Assembly: GCA_947503305.1 (NCBI GenBank)
Contig: CANNDF010000002.1
Coordinates: 558,001 to 622,000, forward strand
DNA: 64,000 nucleotides
Source: an uncultured Dokdonia sp.
GTDB lineage: Bacteria; Bacteroidota; Bacteroidia; Flavobacteriales; Flavobacteriaceae
Direction of reading: 5' to 3'
Shown: positions 17,836-27,499 of the stretch, in pieces
Numbering within the stretch: the stretch's first letter is position 1
Layout: the number at the start of each line of letters is the position of its first letter
Program-made: the position numbers and the translations under genes
Notes under the pieces: generated by a model
Databases searched by the model: none
Told to the model about the DNA's origin: nothing
Seen by the model: the letters and a program-made list of their open reading frames with translations, nothing else

Positions 17836-18396
17836 ATGAATTCGTCTTTGATTGCATATCTACAACGTACGGGGAGTTATTCTCAAGAAGAACTCACTCT
17901 TCTTGAAGAAAAACTCGAGTATCAAACTTACCCAAAAGAAACGTTTTTATTAAATAAAGACGAGGTATGCTCATCACTTTATTTTATTGAGTCTGGAGCG
18001 ATCTGTCAGTATAAAGAAGATGATGCAGGGGAGAAACATATGATTGATCTCAATGTTACTCATGACTGGGTTATTAATCATAAAAGTTTTACTTCCAGAA
18101 AACCTTCGGAGTATTATATCCAAGCCTATGAAGCCTGTGAGGTGTATATCTTATCTATAGAGGCCATACATACATTGATTGCGGAGTCACAAGCCTTTTT
18201 TCAACTAGGAAAAATCCTGGAAGCATCTACTGCAAGAGTCCATTTTTTTGATAATAACTATACTCCCGATGAGAAGTATGCCTATGTTTTAAAGCATAAA
18301 CCTGCACTTGTACAGAAATTCCCTCAGACGCTACTAGCCTCATATCTTAAAATGACTCCAGAAACCTTAAGTCGGGTTCGGAAACGTATTTCTTGA
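17836..18396 (+). CDS. Crp/Fnr family transcriptional regulator
   Basis: 186 residues. The N-terminal cyclic-nucleotide-binding-type beta roll (about 20-115: LYFIESGAICQY, YIQAYEACEVYILS) is followed by a dimer helix and a short helix-turn-helix at the end (LLASYLKMTPETLSRVRKRIS region). The ligand is unknown; many Bacteroidota members lack cAMP-binding residues, and no Cys cluster for FeS is seen. It begins 21 bp after the thioesterase stop and may regulate its own operon. Confidence 0.88.
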   Translation: MNSSLIAYLQRTGSYSQEELTLLEEKLEYQTYPKETFLLNKDEVCSSLYFIESGAICQYKEDDAGEKHMIDLNVTHDWVINHKSFTSRKPSEYYIQAYEACEVYILSIEAIHTLIAESQAFFQLGKILEASTARVHFFDNNYTPDEKYAYVLKHKPALVQKFPQTLLASYLKMTPETLSRVRKRIS

Positions 18397-18465
18397 TTTG
18401 AATCAAGTGCTGTTTTAAAAGAAGGAGTAGATCTTTGATGTTTTAATCAATACGGTCTAGTCTAT

Positions 18466-19098
18466 ATGCAACATCAAATACAAAAAAGCACAGGTATCTC
18501 TCTTAGTATAGGGTCATTGCTAGCGATCCTAACAATGGTAGTACATCCCGTAGGAGGGAGCATACCGCATCTTATTCAAATTTCAGATGTAATCATAGGC
18601 ACACATGCGCTTGCAATTTTTTGTTTGCCTTTTATACTCTTTGGGTTTTATGGACTTACCATACACCTTATGGACCGTAGCGGTATTGTGATACTCGCAT
18701 TTATAATAATGGCTTTTGGCCTTATTGCTGCCATGTGTGCTGCGGCAGTCAATGGATTGACACTTCCTTATTTTCTTGGGAAGTATGCAGATACTATAGA
18801 AGTCCATGAAGCTGTAATCCAACCGATTATGAGCTATAGTTTTGCGCTTAATAAATCCTTAGATTTTATCTTTATTGTCGCCAGCTTTCTGTCGATTGCA
18901 TTATATTCAGTGAGTAGTATACGTACTAAAAAGCTTCCGTTAGTGCTCGTTTATGTAGGGATTGGAAGTGTGGTATTTGTGCTTATAGGTGCACTCACAG
19001 GATTTGTATTTACTAGTCTTACAGGGTTTAGAATTGTTGTTTTTAGTCTTGCAGGGTGGATTTTAAGCGCAGGGATATTCTTAATACGATCAAAATAG
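18466..19098 (+). CDS. Multi-pass membrane protein, unknown
   Basis: 210 residues with six clear hydrophobic segments (around 13-30, 42-65, 72-95, 123-145, 157-178 and 185-205) and short loops. The pattern resembles DUF4386-type or similar small integral membrane proteins, but I do not recognise conserved catalytic residues. It lies between the Crp/Fnr regulator and a methyltransferase in the same operon. Confidence 0.75.
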   Translation: MQHQIQKSTGISLSIGSLLAILTMVVHPVGGSIPHLIQISDVIIGTHALAIFCLPFILFGFYGLTIHLMDRSGIVILAFIIMAFGLIAAMCAAAVNGLTLPYFLGKYADTIEVHEAVIQPIMSYSFALNKSLDFIFIVASFLSIALYSVSSIRTKKLPLVLVYVGIGSVVFVLIGALTGFVFTSLTGFRIVVFSLAGWILSAGIFLIRSK

Positions 19099-19110
19099 AT
19101 ATACTACATT

Positions 19111-19830
19111 ATGAGTAAAGAAAAAATAAAAGAGGCTTATGAGACTCTAGCCTATCAATATAATGCCCGTATCGATCATAAACCGCATAATGCGTATTAT
19201 GATCGGCCTAATACTCTTAGTCTTATAGGAGATGTAAAAGGGAAGACTATTCTTGATGCTGCCTGCGGTCCTGGAAAATATGCTGAGCTATTACTAGCGC
19301 AAGGGGCTGCAGTTACAGGTTTTGACATCAGTACTCAGATGGTGCGTTATGCTAAAGAGCGGAACCCAAAGGCAGGGATCTTTTTTGTACACGATCTGGA
19401 AGACCCATTGACGATGCTGGATACGGGGACTTTTGATACTGTTGTATGTGCACTGGCCATGCATTATATCCAGGATTGGAATGCAACAATAAAAGAATTT
19501 TATCGCGTATTAAAACCTGGCGGAGAGCTCGTAATTTCTATAGAACATCCATTTTTTGAATACCATTACTTTGCGTCAGAACACTATTTTGATACAGAAG
19601 CTGTCAAGTGTACCTGGAATGGTTTTGGAGATCCTATAGAAATCCATAGTTATAGAAGATCGCTGCAAGAGTGTATCTACCCATTAACAACAAATGGGTT
19701 TTATATTGAGACACTTTTAGAACCTAAACCTGTAGCTGCTTTTGAAGTTTTAGATCCAAAACATTATAAAGAATTGAATGCATTTCCTGCTTTTATGTGT
19801 ATCAAAGCGATACGAAACGATACAGTATAG
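19111..19830 (+). CDS. Class I SAM-dependent methyltransferase
   Basis: 239 residues. The SAM-binding motif I LDAACGPGKY (about 49-58), motif II acidic residue in GFDIST and the post-motif CALAMHYIQDW, with VLKPGGELVIS, place it in the Methyltransf_11/25 group (UbiE/BioC-like). The substrate is unknown. It starts 12 bp after the membrane protein, as the last gene of the operon. Confidence 0.9.
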   Translation: MSKEKIKEAYETLAYQYNARIDHKPHNAYYDRPNTLSLIGDVKGKTILDAACGPGKYAELLLAQGAAVTGFDISTQMVRYAKERNPKAGIFFVHDLEDPLTMLDTGTFDTVVCALAMHYIQDWNATIKEFYRVLKPGGELVISIEHPFFEYHYFASEHYFDTEAVKCTWNGFGDPIEIHSYRRSLQECIYPLTTNGFYIETLLEPKPVAAFEVLDPKHYKELNAFPAFMCIKAIRNDTV

Positions 19831-19949
19831 GAATTAAAAACTACAGTTCAGGTAGTAAAAATGATACTTCGGTAGTGGTGTGATTCTAAAGTTGTAACAA
19901 TTAATTTTTTTAGTCGTCTATTAAGTATCAATCAATAAATCAGAAAATT

Positions 19950-20084
19950 ATGGAAACTAGAAATGAATCAAACCGCAAAGAAGAAATAAGGCCAAAGCAC
20001 AATACAGCTTTAGGAATTTATGTAATCTTAACTTCTACATTTGTTGCAGCCTATACACTTATACAATTAGTAACTGTTATGTAA
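19950..20084 (+). CDS. Small single-span membrane protein (44 aa)
   Basis: ATG at 19950 to TAA at 20082-20084. The N-terminal 18 residues are charged (METRNESNRKEEIRPKHN) and the rest is one hydrophobic segment (ALGIYVILTSTFVAAYTLIQ). A strong hairpin follows 9 bp after the stop, which supports a real short transcript. I know no family for it. Nothing else is seen in 19831-20241. Confidence 0.55.
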   Translation: METRNESNRKEEIRPKHNTALGIYVILTSTFVAAYTLIQLVTVM

Positions 20085-20092
20085 AACAAAAA

Positions 20093-20114
20093 TCTGCGTA
20101 CTTGCGTACGCAGA
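20093..20114 (+). terminator. Hairpin after the 44-aa ORF
   Basis: TCTGCGTAC pairs perfectly with GTACGCAGA across a TTGC loop, followed by CTTTCTTCTTC and preceded by AAAACAAAAA. It probably works in both directions. Confidence 0.7.
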
Positions 20115-20241
20115 CTTTCTTCTTCATCATAGCAGATTTTTTAATGTTTTTCAACACTAAAAAGGATGAAATACTGCACTATCTGTCTGTGATTATAATA
20201 GAACCTTACAATACTGTATATTAGCTTTAAAATTTTTTGAT

Positions 20242-20775
20242 ATGCGTCACTTGTATTGTATGTATCTGTTATTGGCTTTTTGTATGATAAGCTGTAATCA
20301 AACCGTGGAACCCCCTGTAGAAGCGATAACTCCAGAAGTAAAAACAACGACGTATTACTTGATCCGTCATGCCGAAAAAGATAGGAGTGATCCGGAAAAT
20401 AGAAATCCCGAACTTACAGAAGAAGGAATGCAACGCTCCTTACAATGGAGTAATGTATTTGCAGATATTCCATTGGATATGGTCTATACGACCAATTATA
20501 CACGTACCAAATCTACAGCATATATTACTTCCAAAAGCAAATCACTGGAGATGACTATTTATGACCCTAGACAGCTTTATGATGCAGATTTTCAGGAAGC
20601 GACACATGGTAAAACAGTATTGGTCGTCGGTCATAGTAACACGACACCTTCTCTGGCAAATGCTATGCTAGGTGAAGAACGTTATCCGTCTATAGATGAT
20701 ACCAATAACGGAAACCTGTATATCATTACCATAACAGGCGATACCAAAACAAGTCAGTTATTACATATTAACTAG
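20242..20775 (+). CDS. Histidine phosphatase family lipoprotein (SixA/PGAM-like)
   Basis: 177 residues, with a lipoprotein signal (lipobox Cys in MISCNQ, about residue 18). The phosphoglycerate-mutase-like domain shows the catalytic RHAEK (about 43-47) and the second His in VVGHSNTTP. The family dephosphorylates sugar phosphates or phosphohistidine; here it is exported to the envelope. Its TAG stop and that of the convergent DUF6503 gene overlap in one CTAG (20772-20775). Confidence 0.85.
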   Translation: MRHLYCMYLLLAFCMISCNQTVEPPVEAITPEVKTTTYYLIRHAEKDRSDPENRNPELTEEGMQRSLQWSNVFADIPLDMVYTTNYTRTKSTAYITSKSKSLEMTIYDPRQLYDADFQEATHGKTVLVVGHSNTTPSLANAMLGEERYPSIDDTNNGNLYIITITGDTKTSQLLHIN

Positions 20776-21551
20776 CATTGTGGACAGGTTGTAACCTTAG
20801 GGTTTTCAAGCTCTATCTTTGATAGAAGTGTGAGTTGCCCTCCTTCAAATTGACTATCCAAATCTGTTAACGGGGGGTATTGTGTTTTGGGTTTGTAGTT
20901 TTTATAATCTACAAAACGAACTCCGTTGATAATACGTTCATTATAAGCTTCTCTAAAACGAGTTCCCCCTTCATCTACTTGATAGTTATATGCGAGATAA
21001 TCTACGTCATAGGTATCTACATCAATCCAATATAGATACTCATCTTCAAAATCGGTACCACCACCATCTTGTGCAAAAGTGACTTTGACTCTATAATAAG
21101 ATTTGCCCTTTACTTCTGCCATGTCTACAAATGTTTTATTGACAGCGGCATCATTAAGTCCATAGGGAAGTACAGAAAAATAATGTACAGAATTGATGCT
21201 ATTTGCATATTTTGTTTTCATTGTATCAGGAACAGGGGTGAGTGCGCTTTCGCGAAAGCGTACAAAAGATCCATCATTTGCCAATACATCTTTTTGTAAT
21301 TCACAAGCAGCATCGGTACATCTTTCAAAGGTGCGTACACCGTTTTCTCTTTTTGCACGATAATGATAATCCCTAAATTTAAAGGCGATACTGGCATTGG
21401 AAATAACAGCACCTCCACTACGTGCAATCGCTCTATCTACAATAGTTTGAGCATCTGGTGTTGCTTCTTTACAGGCCGTAAAAAGGGATAGGGTGAAAAG
21501 GCTTATGAGCCCAAAAATTTTATATATCGATGTGTGGTTGCGGGTGTGCAT
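20772..21551 (-). CDS. DUF6503-type lipoprotein
   Basis: 259 residues with an N-terminal basic and hydrophobic segment and lipobox LFTACKE (Cys about 27). The mature part is a beta-rich LolA/LppX-like fold in outline (EDEYLYWIDVDTYDVDYLAYNY). This matches the Bacteroidota DUF6503 group; the function is unknown. The exact 16-bp dispersed palindrome lies inside, read as RFRESA. The gene is convergent with the histidine phosphatase and overlaps its stop. Confidence 0.75.
   Translation of the reverse strand: MHTRNHTSIYKIFGLISLFTLSLFTACKEATPDAQTIVDRAIARSGGAVISNASIAFKFRDYHYRAKRENGVRTFERCTDAACELQKDVLANDGSFVRFRESALTPVPDTMKTKYANSINSVHYFSVLPYGLNDAAVNKTFVDMAEVKGKSYYRVKVTFAQDGGGTDFEDEYLYWIDVDTYDVDYLAYNYQVDEGGTRFREAYNERIINGVRFVDYKNYKPKTQYPPLTDLDSQFEGGQLTLLSKIELENPKVTTCPQC
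21245..21260. repeat. Dispersed palindrome, exact 16-bp copy in DUF6503 gene
   Basis: CGCTTTCGCGAAAGCG read on the minus strand in the RFRES frame. Confidence 0.88.
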
Positions 21552-21637
21552 ACTAAAGAAATTTGATCTATTTTACGTAGGGGTGAATCCCTAGATAATA
21601 ATATATAAAAATAAGCTTTTTCACTACATTTGTGGCC

Positions 21638-22099
21638 ATGTCGAACACCGTTAACATATTAAATAAACGCGCTCGCTTTGAATATGAGATTATAGATAGG
21701 CTTACAGCAGGGATTGTTCTTGCAGGTACAGAAATAAAATCCATACGTGAAGGGAAGGCTTCTATCGCCGAAAGTTTTTGTGAGTTTAATGATCACTCAG
21801 AATTATTTGTCATAAATATGACCATACAAGAATATTCGCATGCAACATATTTTAATCATAAACCCAAGAGCGAACGTAAGTTACTACTCAATAAACGGGA
21901 ACTTAAAAAATGGGAACGTGAGGTTCATAAAGCGGGACTGACTATTGTTCCTTTGCGGTTATTTACAAATGAAAAAGGATTTGCAAAACTAGAAATTGCA
22001 CTTGCCAAAGGAAAGAAAATCTATGATAAACGGGAACATATTAAGGATAGAGATAATAAACGTGATTTGAGTAGAATCAAAAAAGCGTTTAACAATTGA
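21638..22099 (+). CDS. smpB: SsrA-binding protein SmpB
   Basis: SmpB delivers tmRNA to stalled ribosomes for trans-translation. The product has the family start NILNKRARFEYEI, the core AGIVLAGTEIKSIREGKAS, the KLLLN-REL block and the basic C-terminal tail ending in RIKKAFNN. ATG at 21638 gives 153 residues; a GTG two codons upstream is also open. TACATTTG (21625-21632) could be a -7 element that places transcription at the ATG. The tmRNA gene itself is not in the window. Confidence 0.97.
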   Translation: MSNTVNILNKRARFEYEIIDRLTAGIVLAGTEIKSIREGKASIAESFCEFNDHSELFVINMTIQEYSHATYFNHKPKSERKLLLNKRELKKWEREVHKAGLTIVPLRLFTNEKGFAKLEIALAKGKKIYDKREHIKDRDNKRDLSRIKKAFNN

Positions 22100-22193
22100 T
22101 ACGTATTCATATTAAATAAATCACAACTAACATTTCTTTAAGAAGTTTGCCTTTTTAAGTATAGTTTCTTTGGGCAACTAACGATCTCTTTTT

Positions 22194-24686
22194 ATGAATA
22201 AAACCATACTCTCACTTTTCTTTTTTTTCTCATTATATACACTTTCTGCACAAATTACAGGAACAGTAGTAGATGATCAGGGAACATCTCTTCCCTTTGT
22301 AAATATATATCTAGAAGGCTCTTCAGAAGGCACGACTTCTAATGGCTCTGGTGTTTATGAGCTGGATATACTATCGTCAGATACAGCAGGAGAAACGTAT
22401 ACGATTGTTTTTCAGTTTTTAGGCTATACGACCGTTCGGAAAGAAGTCACGGTTACGACAACTCAGTATACCCTGGATGTTACTATGACACCAGAAACAA
22501 CCTCACTGGAAGAGGTGGTTATAGAAGCGGGTGTAAATCCTGCCGATCGTATTATACGTGCTACGATTGCAAATCGTAAGATAAACCTAGACAGGCTAGG
22601 GGAGTATACTGCAAATTTTTATTCTCGTGGCGTCTGGCAAGTAAAGAATGCACCCGAAAAAATATTTGGACAAGAAGTAGGAGATCTGGGAGGAGGACTG
22701 GATTCTACCCGAACGGGGATTATCTATCTAAGTGAAACTATTTCTGAAATTGCTTACCAACGGCCTGATAACTTTTCAGAAAAAATAATTGCTAGTAAAG
22801 TAAGTGGTGACGATAACGGATTTAGTTTTAATACTGCAATTGATGCTAATTTTTCATTTTATGAAAATACCATAAATATCAATTCTCAAATGATCTCTCC
22901 TATAGGGACCAATGCTCTTGCGTACTATACCTATACACTCATAGGAACTTTTTATGAGCAAGGGAAGCTTATTAATAAAATTGAAGTAACGCCTCGACGT
23001 CCTAAAGATCGTGTGTTTAGTGGCCTCATTTATATTGTAGAAGATGACTGGCAATTATATGGAGTAGAGCTAGCGACCAATGGAGAAGCCATTCAGGTTC
23101 CTGTCGTTGAGGATTTGATGTTTACACAAAATTTTAAATATGACGAAGATTATAATCAATGGGTAAAAATATCTCAGGTGATTGATTTTAGCTTTGGATT
23201 TTTAGGTTTTAAAGGCGACGGACGTTTTACGGCTGGATATAGTGATTATGATTTTACCCCTGATTTTTCTAAAGATTCTTTTTCTAATGAAGTATTGTCA
23301 TTTGCAGAAGAAGCCAATAAAAAAGATAGCCTCTACTGGGAGGGTAAGCGCCCTGTACCACTTACTATAGAGGAGGCCGATGACTATGTCCGTAAAGACA
23401 GTATTCAAGTGATCAGGAAGTCACAAAAATATATGGACTCTATAGATGGAAGGAGCAATAAACTTAAACTACTATCTCCATTAACGGGGTATACTTATAC
23501 AAATTCATATAAGCGATGGCGTATTGGGTATGATGGGGTTGTAAAAGATATTAACTACAATACAGTACAAGGGTGGAATGGTACTACGGGGATTAATTAT
23601 TTTACATGGAGTGATGATGATTATCAGAAGACATTTTACGCTTTCGCCAAAGCGAACTATGGTTTTTCAGATGATAGGTTACGATATACAGCAGGGTTTA
23701 CCCGCAGATTTAATAGAAGGAATAGAGCGACATTAAGTGTGCGTGGAGGAGTAGAAACGCAACAATTTAATAATACAAACCCTATAAGTAACCTTATAAA
23801 TACAGTAGCTTCCTTGTTTTTTGAACGAAATTATTTAAAGATTTATGAGCGTTCTTTTATAGAAGCAAATTATAGTCAGGAGGTTATTAATGGTGTGCGT
23901 GTTTATGCAAATGCCACCTATGAAGATAGAAAGGGGTTGTTAAATACGACAGACCAAACATTTTATCCCGATGATGAGATTGTGTTTTTAAGTAATAACC
24001 CATTAGATCCGTTGGATGAAACCACTACAGGAATAGAAGATCATTCTATTGTAAAAGCGCAAGTCACAACACGTATTAATTTTGGTCAAAAATATTATAA
24101 TTATCCTTCCGGTAAGTTTACTATTTCTAGTGATAAGTATCCTACACTATACCTTACGTACGAAGGAGGATTTGGAGCTTCTAATAGTGATTTTAATTTC
24201 AGCCAACTCAGAGCACGGATACGGCAAGGGTTTAATATAGGAAATAAAGGACGTTTTAATTACCATCTTAAAGCTGGGACTTTTCTTGATTCGGGAGATG
24301 ATATAAGCTTTATAGATTACCAACATTTTAATGGAAACCAAACGCGGGTAGGTACAGAAAGCAGTTATCTGGATCGGTTTAATTTATTACCCTACTATGA
24401 GCGAAGTACAAATAACAGCTATTTTGAAGCGCATATAGAGCATGATTTTAAGGGATGGATCTTAGGGAAAATTCCAGGTATAAATGAGCTTAACTTTAAT
24501 CTTGTTGCAGGAGCTCATGTATTGAGTACGCAAGATAACAGACCGTATACAGAACTTTCTATCGGACTGGATAATATAGGGTGGGGTAAATATAGATTCC
24601 TTAGACTAGATTATGTGCGATCCTCAGGTTTGGGATCTAATGATGGTGCCTTTGTCTTTGGGTTAAAGTTTTTAGATTTCTTCTAA
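22194..24686 (+). CDS. DUF5686 outer-membrane protein with carboxypeptidase-regulatory-like N-terminal domain
   Basis: 830 residues. Signal peptide (to about LSAQ), then a CarboxypepD_reg-like beta sandwich (about 20-105: GTVVDDQGTSLPFVNIYLEGS), then a long DUF5686 region with beta-barrel style strands to the end (GLKFLDFF, terminal Phe). This is a common surface protein type in Bacteroidota; the function is unknown. A near copy of the dispersed palindrome encodes YAFAKAN near residue 484. The gene is followed 5 bp later by a convergent stop. Confidence 0.88.
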   Translation: MNKTILSLFFFFSLYTLSAQITGTVVDDQGTSLPFVNIYLEGSSEGTTSNGSGVYELDILSSDTAGETYTIVFQFLGYTTVRKEVTVTTTQYTLDVTMTPETTSLEEVVIEAGVNPADRIIRATIANRKINLDRLGEYTANFYSRGVWQVKNAPEKIFGQEVGDLGGGLDSTRTGIIYLSETISEIAYQRPDNFSEKIIASKVSGDDNGFSFNTAIDANFSFYENTININSQMISPIGTNALAYYTYTLIGTFYEQGKLINKIEVTPRRPKDRVFSGLIYIVEDDWQLYGVELATNGEAIQVPVVEDLMFTQNFKYDEDYNQWVKISQVIDFSFGFLGFKGDGRFTAGYSDYDFTPDFSKDSFSNEVLSFAEEANKKDSLYWEGKRPVPLTIEEADDYVRKDSIQVIRKSQKYMDSIDGRSNKLKLLSPLTGYTYTNSYKRWRIGYDGVVKDINYNTVQGWNGTTGINYFTWSDDDYQKTFYAFAKANYGFSDDRLRYTAGFTRRFNRRNRATLSVRGGVETQQFNNTNPISNLINTVASLFFERNYLKIYERSFIEANYSQEVINGVRVYANATYEDRKGLLNTTDQTFYPDDEIVFLSNNPLDPLDETTTGIEDHSIVKAQVTTRINFGQKYYNYPSGKFTISSDKYPTLYLTYEGGFGASNSDFNFSQLRARIRQGFNIGNKGRFNYHLKAGTFLDSGDDISFIDYQHFNGNQTRVGTESSYLDRFNLLPYYERSTNNSYFEAHIEHDFKGWILGKIPGINELNFNLVAGAHVLSTQDNRPYTELSIGLDNIGWGKYRFLRLDYVRSSGLGSNDGAFVFGLKFLDFF
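23639..23654. repeat. Dispersed palindrome, one-mismatch copy in DUF5686 gene
   Basis: CGCTTTCGCCAAAGCG. The single change G to C is synonymous (GCG to GCC) and keeps the AFAKA peptide seen at other copies. Confidence 0.7.
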
Positions 24687-24691
24687 TTTCA

Positions 24692-26251
24692 TTATTCTGG
24701 AAAAACAATACTCTCATAGGCTCCTAGATCGGGAGCTGAGGTTCTATTGGTTCCAATAATATCAAAAGGAAATAGTAATGCCGAACTTAGTAGTGCTTGA
24801 CCATTTGCAGCAGACTCTTCTCCTATTTGTAATTGATTTTGAGTTTCATCCCGAAAATCGGGATCCAGATCTACCCCTCGTAAGATGTTAGTAAAAAGAA
24901 CGGGGTTCGTAAAGTCATAAAGTGGGTCTTCTTCAAAATCTCCAAATGTATCATCAAAACGTAATAATGTATTTGTAAAATTGTAATTGAAGGTGCCTCC
25001 ATTATCTTGGTTAAAGCCTAGCTCTTCGCCTTGGTTACCATATATAATACAGTTTGTGAAGTTGGCACTTTCCAGATCGGCTATAAATAAAGTTTCTCCA
25101 GAAGCTAAGGTATTATCTAAAAATACAGCTGGAGTATTTCTAAAACTCTGTGTCCAGTAATTGGCAAATGTACAGTGGGTAAAGTCATAATTACCTCCTA
25201 ATTGTACGAGCATAGAAAACTGCCCGCAATTATTAATAACCATATTTGATCCTTCTACGGTAGAGAAACGATTGAGAAGCCCTACAGCCGAGGCATTATA
25301 AATTTGTGTATTACTGACAGTAAGATTTGCTTGCCCTGTCTGCGTGCTGGATTCATTTAAGATACCTACGGTCGCATTTTTTATAGTAGCATAGTCTATC
25401 TCATTGTTTACACTGCCATCTGTAAGAAGGATAGTCCCCCATTGTCCTGGGATTTCCGAAAAAGTTGTTTCTAGGCGGTCTCCTTCAAAAATGACTTCGT
25501 TTTCCATAGCATCTGGATCTGTACTTAGTGCTCCATTAACATCCAATGTTCCATTATCTGCAACGATAATCCCGCTATCTGCATGGAAGTGTATACGTGC
25601 CCCCGGTTCTATAGTTAATGTTTTTGGAGTACCCCCTATAGGGTCTCCTACAGCCATATATCCATAGATGACATAAGGTCTGTCTGCTGTAAATGTAAGT
25701 TCGTCGTCAGTAAGATATCTTCCCTCAAGAGAGGTTTCTACGCCATTGATAGTCAGCGTTTCTATAATACCCGTAGCTTCATCCCTGTCACCAAAAAGGA
25801 AAATAGCATCTTTTACAAGGGTCACTAGTTCTACTTCCTGAAGATTGCCTGCGGTATCAAACTGAATTTGATCTGTATTTAAAAACTCTGCACTTCCAGG
25901 TCCTACTTCGTTGATATCCAGTGTAGTCTCTACAAAGACAAAAATACTGTCATTGGCTAGAATTTCTACATTTTCAAAAGTACGCCCAGGAATTCCGTTT
26001 ACGTTAAGACGGTAACTGGAAGCTTCTCCATTTCCTAATCGAACACTAGGAATGTTTATAGCCTCATCACTATCATTATATACTTTTAAGTTAAACGTAC
26101 TTGAACCTATATTTGTAAAGACTGTATCTAAAAATATAGTGTCTTTAGAAAATCGTAGATTCCCCGTACTAGCGGTGGTTTCAAAATCATTACGGCAAGA
26201 ACTTACCAAAATAATAATACCTAAAAGAAGTAATGTATAAATACTGCGCAT
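24692..26251 (-). CDS. Lipoprotein with parallel beta-helix-like region
   Basis: 519 residues with lipobox VSSCRND (Cys about 19). An Ig-like N-terminal part with two halves (about 25-140) is followed by repeats with TINGVET, YATIKNATVGI, NTQIYNASAVG and FTNCIIYG, the pattern of right-handed parallel beta-helix surface proteins. It is widespread in flavobacteria and of unknown function. It converges on the DUF5686 gene with 5 bp between the stops. Confidence 0.8.
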   Translation of the reverse strand: MRSIYTLLLLGIIILVSSCRNDFETTASTGNLRFSKDTIFLDTVFTNIGSSTFNLKVYNDSDEAINIPSVRLGNGEASSYRLNVNGIPGRTFENVEILANDSIFVFVETTLDINEVGPGSAEFLNTDQIQFDTAGNLQEVELVTLVKDAIFLFGDRDEATGIIETLTINGVETSLEGRYLTDDELTFTADRPYVIYGYMAVGDPIGGTPKTLTIEPGARIHFHADSGIIVADNGTLDVNGALSTDPDAMENEVIFEGDRLETTFSEIPGQWGTILLTDGSVNNEIDYATIKNATVGILNESSTQTGQANLTVSNTQIYNASAVGLLNRFSTVEGSNMVINNCGQFSMLVQLGGNYDFTHCTFANYWTQSFRNTPAVFLDNTLASGETLFIADLESANFTNCIIYGNQGEELGFNQDNGGTFNYNFTNTLLRFDDTFGDFEEDPLYDFTNPVLFTNILRGVDLDPDFRDETQNQLQIGEESAANGQALLSSALLFPFDIIGTNRTSAPDLGAYESIVFPE

Positions 26252-26293
26252 TCAGAAAAAGTTTATCACAAATATAACTTTTTAGAGGTTGCA

Positions 26294-27112
26294 TTATTGT
26301 CTGTTTTTATCATTCTTTTTTTTCAAGGCTTTTCGGGCTTCTTTTTTCTGTGCTCGTTTGTAATTTTGATAGGCTTTTACTTTTGCCAAATGTGCTTTCC
26401 TTTCTTCTGGAGTCTCTTTTGTTGTTGAGGTATAATAATCATCAACCATAGAGAACCCTCCGACAATAATTTCTCCCTGGAGGTTTGGATCTTCTGGAAG
26501 AACGACATTAATAGTACGTTGGGATGTTATTTTTATTTCTTGGGTTTCAAGACCGACATATGAGAATATCAAAACATCATTAAGAGCTGCTTCGATTTCA
26601 AAATTTCCATCAAAGTCTGCATGAGTCCCTTTTTCTGTTCCTTTGATAGTAATCGTTACCCCAGGTAATGGCCCTGTCGTATCTGAAACATTTCCGTTTA
26701 TAATGACGAGATCCGATTGAGGATGCATTTTTTGCTTTCGCGAAAGCGAACTAATTCCCAAACTTCTATAGGATGTATCTGTTTGTTCTGTAGTAGGTTG
26801 TGTATTTTGTGTTTTGACCTCTTGTGTTGATAGAATTGCTGCAGGAATAAGAAGAGATGCTGCGTAGTTGACCCATGACTTTCTTTCTTTTCGTTGAATA
26901 CGAATTGTGCGATTGAGTTGTGATTTTGTAAAACGACCACATAGGTTTGCTCCAGAGGTTACGGTTTTGTATATATCTTCGTCTGTTTTTGATGTAAAAT
27001 CAATGACATCTTTTTGACAGCTGGCACAATGCTTCCCTTTTTGAGTGGGGGTCATTTTTGCCCAGTCCTCATGACAGGGTTCTTCAATAGTAATTTGGAT
27101 AGATTTTTTCAT
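26294..27112 (-). CDS. Membrane protein with cysteine-rich N-terminus and carboxypeptidase-regulatory-like domain
   Basis: 272 residues. The N-terminal segment carries CHEDW and KHCASCQKDVIDFT (a CxxC zinc or redox-like element typical of this Bacteroidota group), then a single membrane segment (about 80-95), then a CarboxypepD_reg-like beta domain (about 135-210: VSDTTGPLPGVTITIKG) and a Lys/Arg/Glu-rich tail. The gene's exact palindrome copy encodes SLSRKQK between the membrane segment and the beta domain. A surface or TonB-related role is inferred from the domain only. Confidence 0.75.
   Translation of the reverse strand: MKKSIQITIEEPCHEDWAKMTPTQKGKHCASCQKDVIDFTSKTDEDIYKTVTSGANLCGRFTKSQLNRTIRIQRKERKSWVNYAASLLIPAAILSTQEVKTQNTQPTTEQTDTSYRSLGISSLSRKQKMHPQSDLVIINGNVSDTTGPLPGVTITIKGTEKGTHADFDGNFEIEAALNDVLIFSYVGLETQEIKITSQRTINVVLPEDPNLQGEIIVGGFSMVDDYYTSTTKETPEERKAHLAKVKAYQNYKRAQKKEARKALKKKNDKNRQ
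26734..26748. repeat. Dispersed palindrome, exact 14-mer copy in a coding region
   Basis: GCTTTCGCGAAAGCG, read on the minus strand in the LSRK frame. Confidence 0.85.
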
Positions 27113-27277
27113 CAGTACTTTGTTTTGATATACTCAAACCTATAGGTTTTATGAGTCGTACAAAACAACCAATGAGGGAATAGGTCGATTCAGTGAGGGA
27201 AAGGGATCATGAGTGCCCTTTTTAAAATGGAATTTTTATCCGATTAAAGAGGTTTTTTAGGTTTGTAAATCAATGAC

Positions 27278-27490
27278 TTGTGGGGTTATATTTGGAAAAA
27301 ACCTAAGGAAAACTTCATTAAAGTAACAGGCTGGAAAGTAGGGCAGTATATTGCTATTCCTTTACAATCCCCTTTTCAAAAAGGTGATACTATAAAAGCA
27401 ATACCTGTTGAGATTAAAGGGGTAATTCCTGGAAAATCATATATAAGATGGCCTTCGGAAGATATAGAATGGTTGAAGTTTATTCAGTAA
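27278..27490 (+). CDS. Short open frame, possible gene remnant
   Basis: I do not recognise it. The frame opens after a stop at 27266 and holds only TTG at 27278 as a start, giving 70 residues rich in Lys, Trp and Pro (GWKVGQYIAIPLQSP). Base composition looks coding-like and it sits between two minus-strand genes. It may be a tiny gene, or the tail of a lost one. Confidence 0.25.
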   Translation: MWGYIWKKPKENFIKVTGWKVGQYIAIPLQSPFQKGDTIKAIPVEIKGVIPGKSYIRWPSEDIEWLKFIQ

Positions 27491-27499
27491 ATATGCAGT

